Of a DNA stretch of 64,000 nt, positions 63,036-64,000 are shown piece after piece (position 1 is the first letter of the stretch; each line of letters opens with the position of its first letter). The translations under genes and the position numbers were made by a program. The notes below the pieces were generated by a model that did no database searches, was not told the DNA's origin, and was given only the letters and a program-made list of their open reading frames with translations. Source of the DNA: Acidobacteriota bacterium (lineage in GTDB: Bacteria > Acidobacteriota > Terriglobia > Terriglobales > Acidobacteriaceae); NCBI GenBank assembly GCA_003224905.1, contig QIAA01000050.1, positions 1 through 64,000 on the forward strand, written 5' to 3'.

Positions 63036-64000
63036 ATGTCACATTTCCTTACTATCTTCCTGTTCGCCGCCACTCTTCTTTTTACATCGACAACTTTAGG
63101 CCAGGATGCTTCAACGGGAGCGATCCGTGGAACTGTGACCGACGTCTCCGGGGGACGAATCGCCGGGGCGAACGTAGTTTTTGTGAACAGCGCGACCGGA
63201 ATACGGTACGCGGAGACCACCGGTGACGATGGGCGCTTCGCCTTCGAACTTGTGCCGCCCGGGGACTACCTGGGGCGCGCCGAGAGCAGTGGTATGTCCC
63301 CACAGATCACGCCCCACTTGCACGTCGATGTCGGCGGCGCTGCTGAACTTGAATTCAAATTGCCTGTCGTGGGCGCGAGGGAGAGCATCACAGTATCCGG
63401 TGAGCCGCAGTTAGTGGAAACCCAGCCCAGCGCGATTTCGTCAGTCATTGATGAGCATGCGATCAGTGATCTTCCCCTGAACGGACGCCGCTACACCGAT
63501 CTGGCGCTTCTCACTCCGGGGGTTACACAGGACCCGCGCGGGCTCACTTCCGGATCGAATGGAGATCTGGCTTTCGGCGGCATTCGCGGTTATCAATCGA
63601 GTTATCTGGTCGATGGCGGGGATAACAACAATGGGTTCTTTGCCCAGGCTCGTGGGAGATATCGCGCACCTTATCAATTCAGCAATGAAGTCGTACAGGA
63701 GTTTCGGGTCTCCTCCAACACTTATGGAGCGGAGCTCGGACGGGCCGGCGGCGCTGTCGTAAATGTCATTACAAAATCCGGGTCCAATCAGATCCACGGA
63801 ACTCAGTTCTATTTTCTGCGCGACAGCGCTCTTGCGGCGCAGCATCCGTTTATGGATTTCAAACCACACGATCAGCAACAACAATTCGGTTTGACATTAG
63901 GAGGCCACATCCGGCGGAACCGTGCTTTCTTTTTTACGGGGTTTGACCAGCACATCTTTCACATCCCGACCGTGGTGCGTTTTGTGGATGGCGGTTCCTT
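63036..64000 (+). CDS. Oar-like TonB-dependent outer-membrane receptor (3' end outside window)
   Basis: About 321 codons are visible. A signal peptide (TIFLFAATLLFTSTTLGQ), then a carboxypeptidase-regulatory domain (GAIRGTVTDVSGGRIAGANV, DDGRFAFELVPPGDYLGRA, about 27-115) and the beginning of a plug domain: SSVIDEHAISDLPLNGRRYT, PGVTQDPRG, FGGIRGYQSSYLVDGGDNNN and EFRVSSNTYGAELGRAGGAV. These motifs define the very numerous acidobacterial Oar/TonB-dependent receptor family, usually about 1000-1200 residues long. The window ends in the first barrel strands. Substrate unknown. Confidence 0.93.
   Translation, partial: MSHFLTIFLFAATLLFTSTTLGQDASTGAIRGTVTDVSGGRIAGANVVFVNSATGIRYAETTGDDGRFAFELVPPGDYLGRAESSGMSPQITPHLHVDVGGAAELEFKLPVVGARESITVSGEPQLVETQPSAISSVIDEHAISDLPLNGRRYTDLALLTPGVTQDPRGLTSGSNGDLAFGGIRGYQSSYLVDGGDNNNGFFAQARGRYRAPYQFSNEVVQEFRVSSNTYGAELGRAGGAVVNVITKSGSNQIHGTQFYFLRDSALAAQHPFMDFKPHDQQQQFGLTLGGHIRRNRAFFFTGFDQHIFHIPTVVRFVDGGS

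Overview
The window looks like chromosomal DNA of an acidobacterium (Acidobacteriota, Terriglobia/Koribacter-like). This is inferred from gene content and style: a GWxTD-domain protein, a carboxypeptidase-regulatory/TonB-dependent receptor (Oar type) at the right end, an ECF sigma factor next to a Ser/Thr kinase with TPR repeats, winged-helix proteins with membrane tails, DUF5818-like and glycine-zipper secreted proteins, and moderately high GC. No rRNA, tRNA, CRISPR array, phage or insertion sequence was found. The gene set is mostly housekeeping, signalling and envelope functions.

Left part (1-36.5 kb). A membrane PDZ-GAF-PAS histidine kinase runs off the left edge on the minus strand. Then come plus-strand genes for an alpha/beta hydrolase, a DedA protein, a methyltransferase, small membrane and secreted proteins, a CBS-domain protein and a tiny secreted peptide with its own promoter and terminator. 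A minus-strand block holds a DUF255 thioredoxin-like protein, an M20 peptidase, and an ABC ATPase with a MacA-like adaptor (no permease next to it). After that: the GWxTD protein and an outer-membrane-like partner, an aminotransferase, a TonB-like protein, an aldehyde dehydrogenase, ETF-ubiquinone oxidoreductase, a VapBC toxin-antitoxin locus whose antitoxin is frameshifted, an SGNH hydrolase, an MHYT-PAS histidine kinase, hemE-hemH, a TPR kinase with its ECF sigma factor, and secreted or membrane proteins of unknown role.

Central part (36.6-57.3 kb). A single-direction exopolysaccharide/capsule cluster of about 20.5 kb. It starts with a helically phased array of GTAC sites, a receiver-like protein without the phospho-acceptor Asp, and a NusG/UpxY-like antiterminator. 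Then follow a giant seven-SLBB export protein, a Wzi-like protein, a Wzz-like chain-length protein, a UDP-sulfoquinovose synthase (SqdB/SQD1), a flippase, a polymerase, two GT2 glycosyltransferases, an NDP-sugar epimerase, a methyltransferase, an aminotransferase fused to the priming phosphoglycosyl transferase (with a frameshift), a PglF/CapD-like 4,6-dehydratase, and finally an APS reductase (CysH) before a strong terminator. My main hypothesis is that sulfite made by CysH and UDP-glucose are joined by SqdB, so that this cluster builds a sulfonated (sulfoquinovose-containing) extracellular polysaccharide on a 4-amino-4,6-dideoxy-HexNAc primer.

Right part (57.3-64 kb). A membrane winged-helix regulator, a small membrane ORF, miaA (with an unusual P-loop), a GH3 glycosidase, a lipoprotein, cmk (start codon inside a 10-bp hairpin), a palindrome-rich gap, and the start of an Oar-like outer-membrane receptor cut by the window edge.
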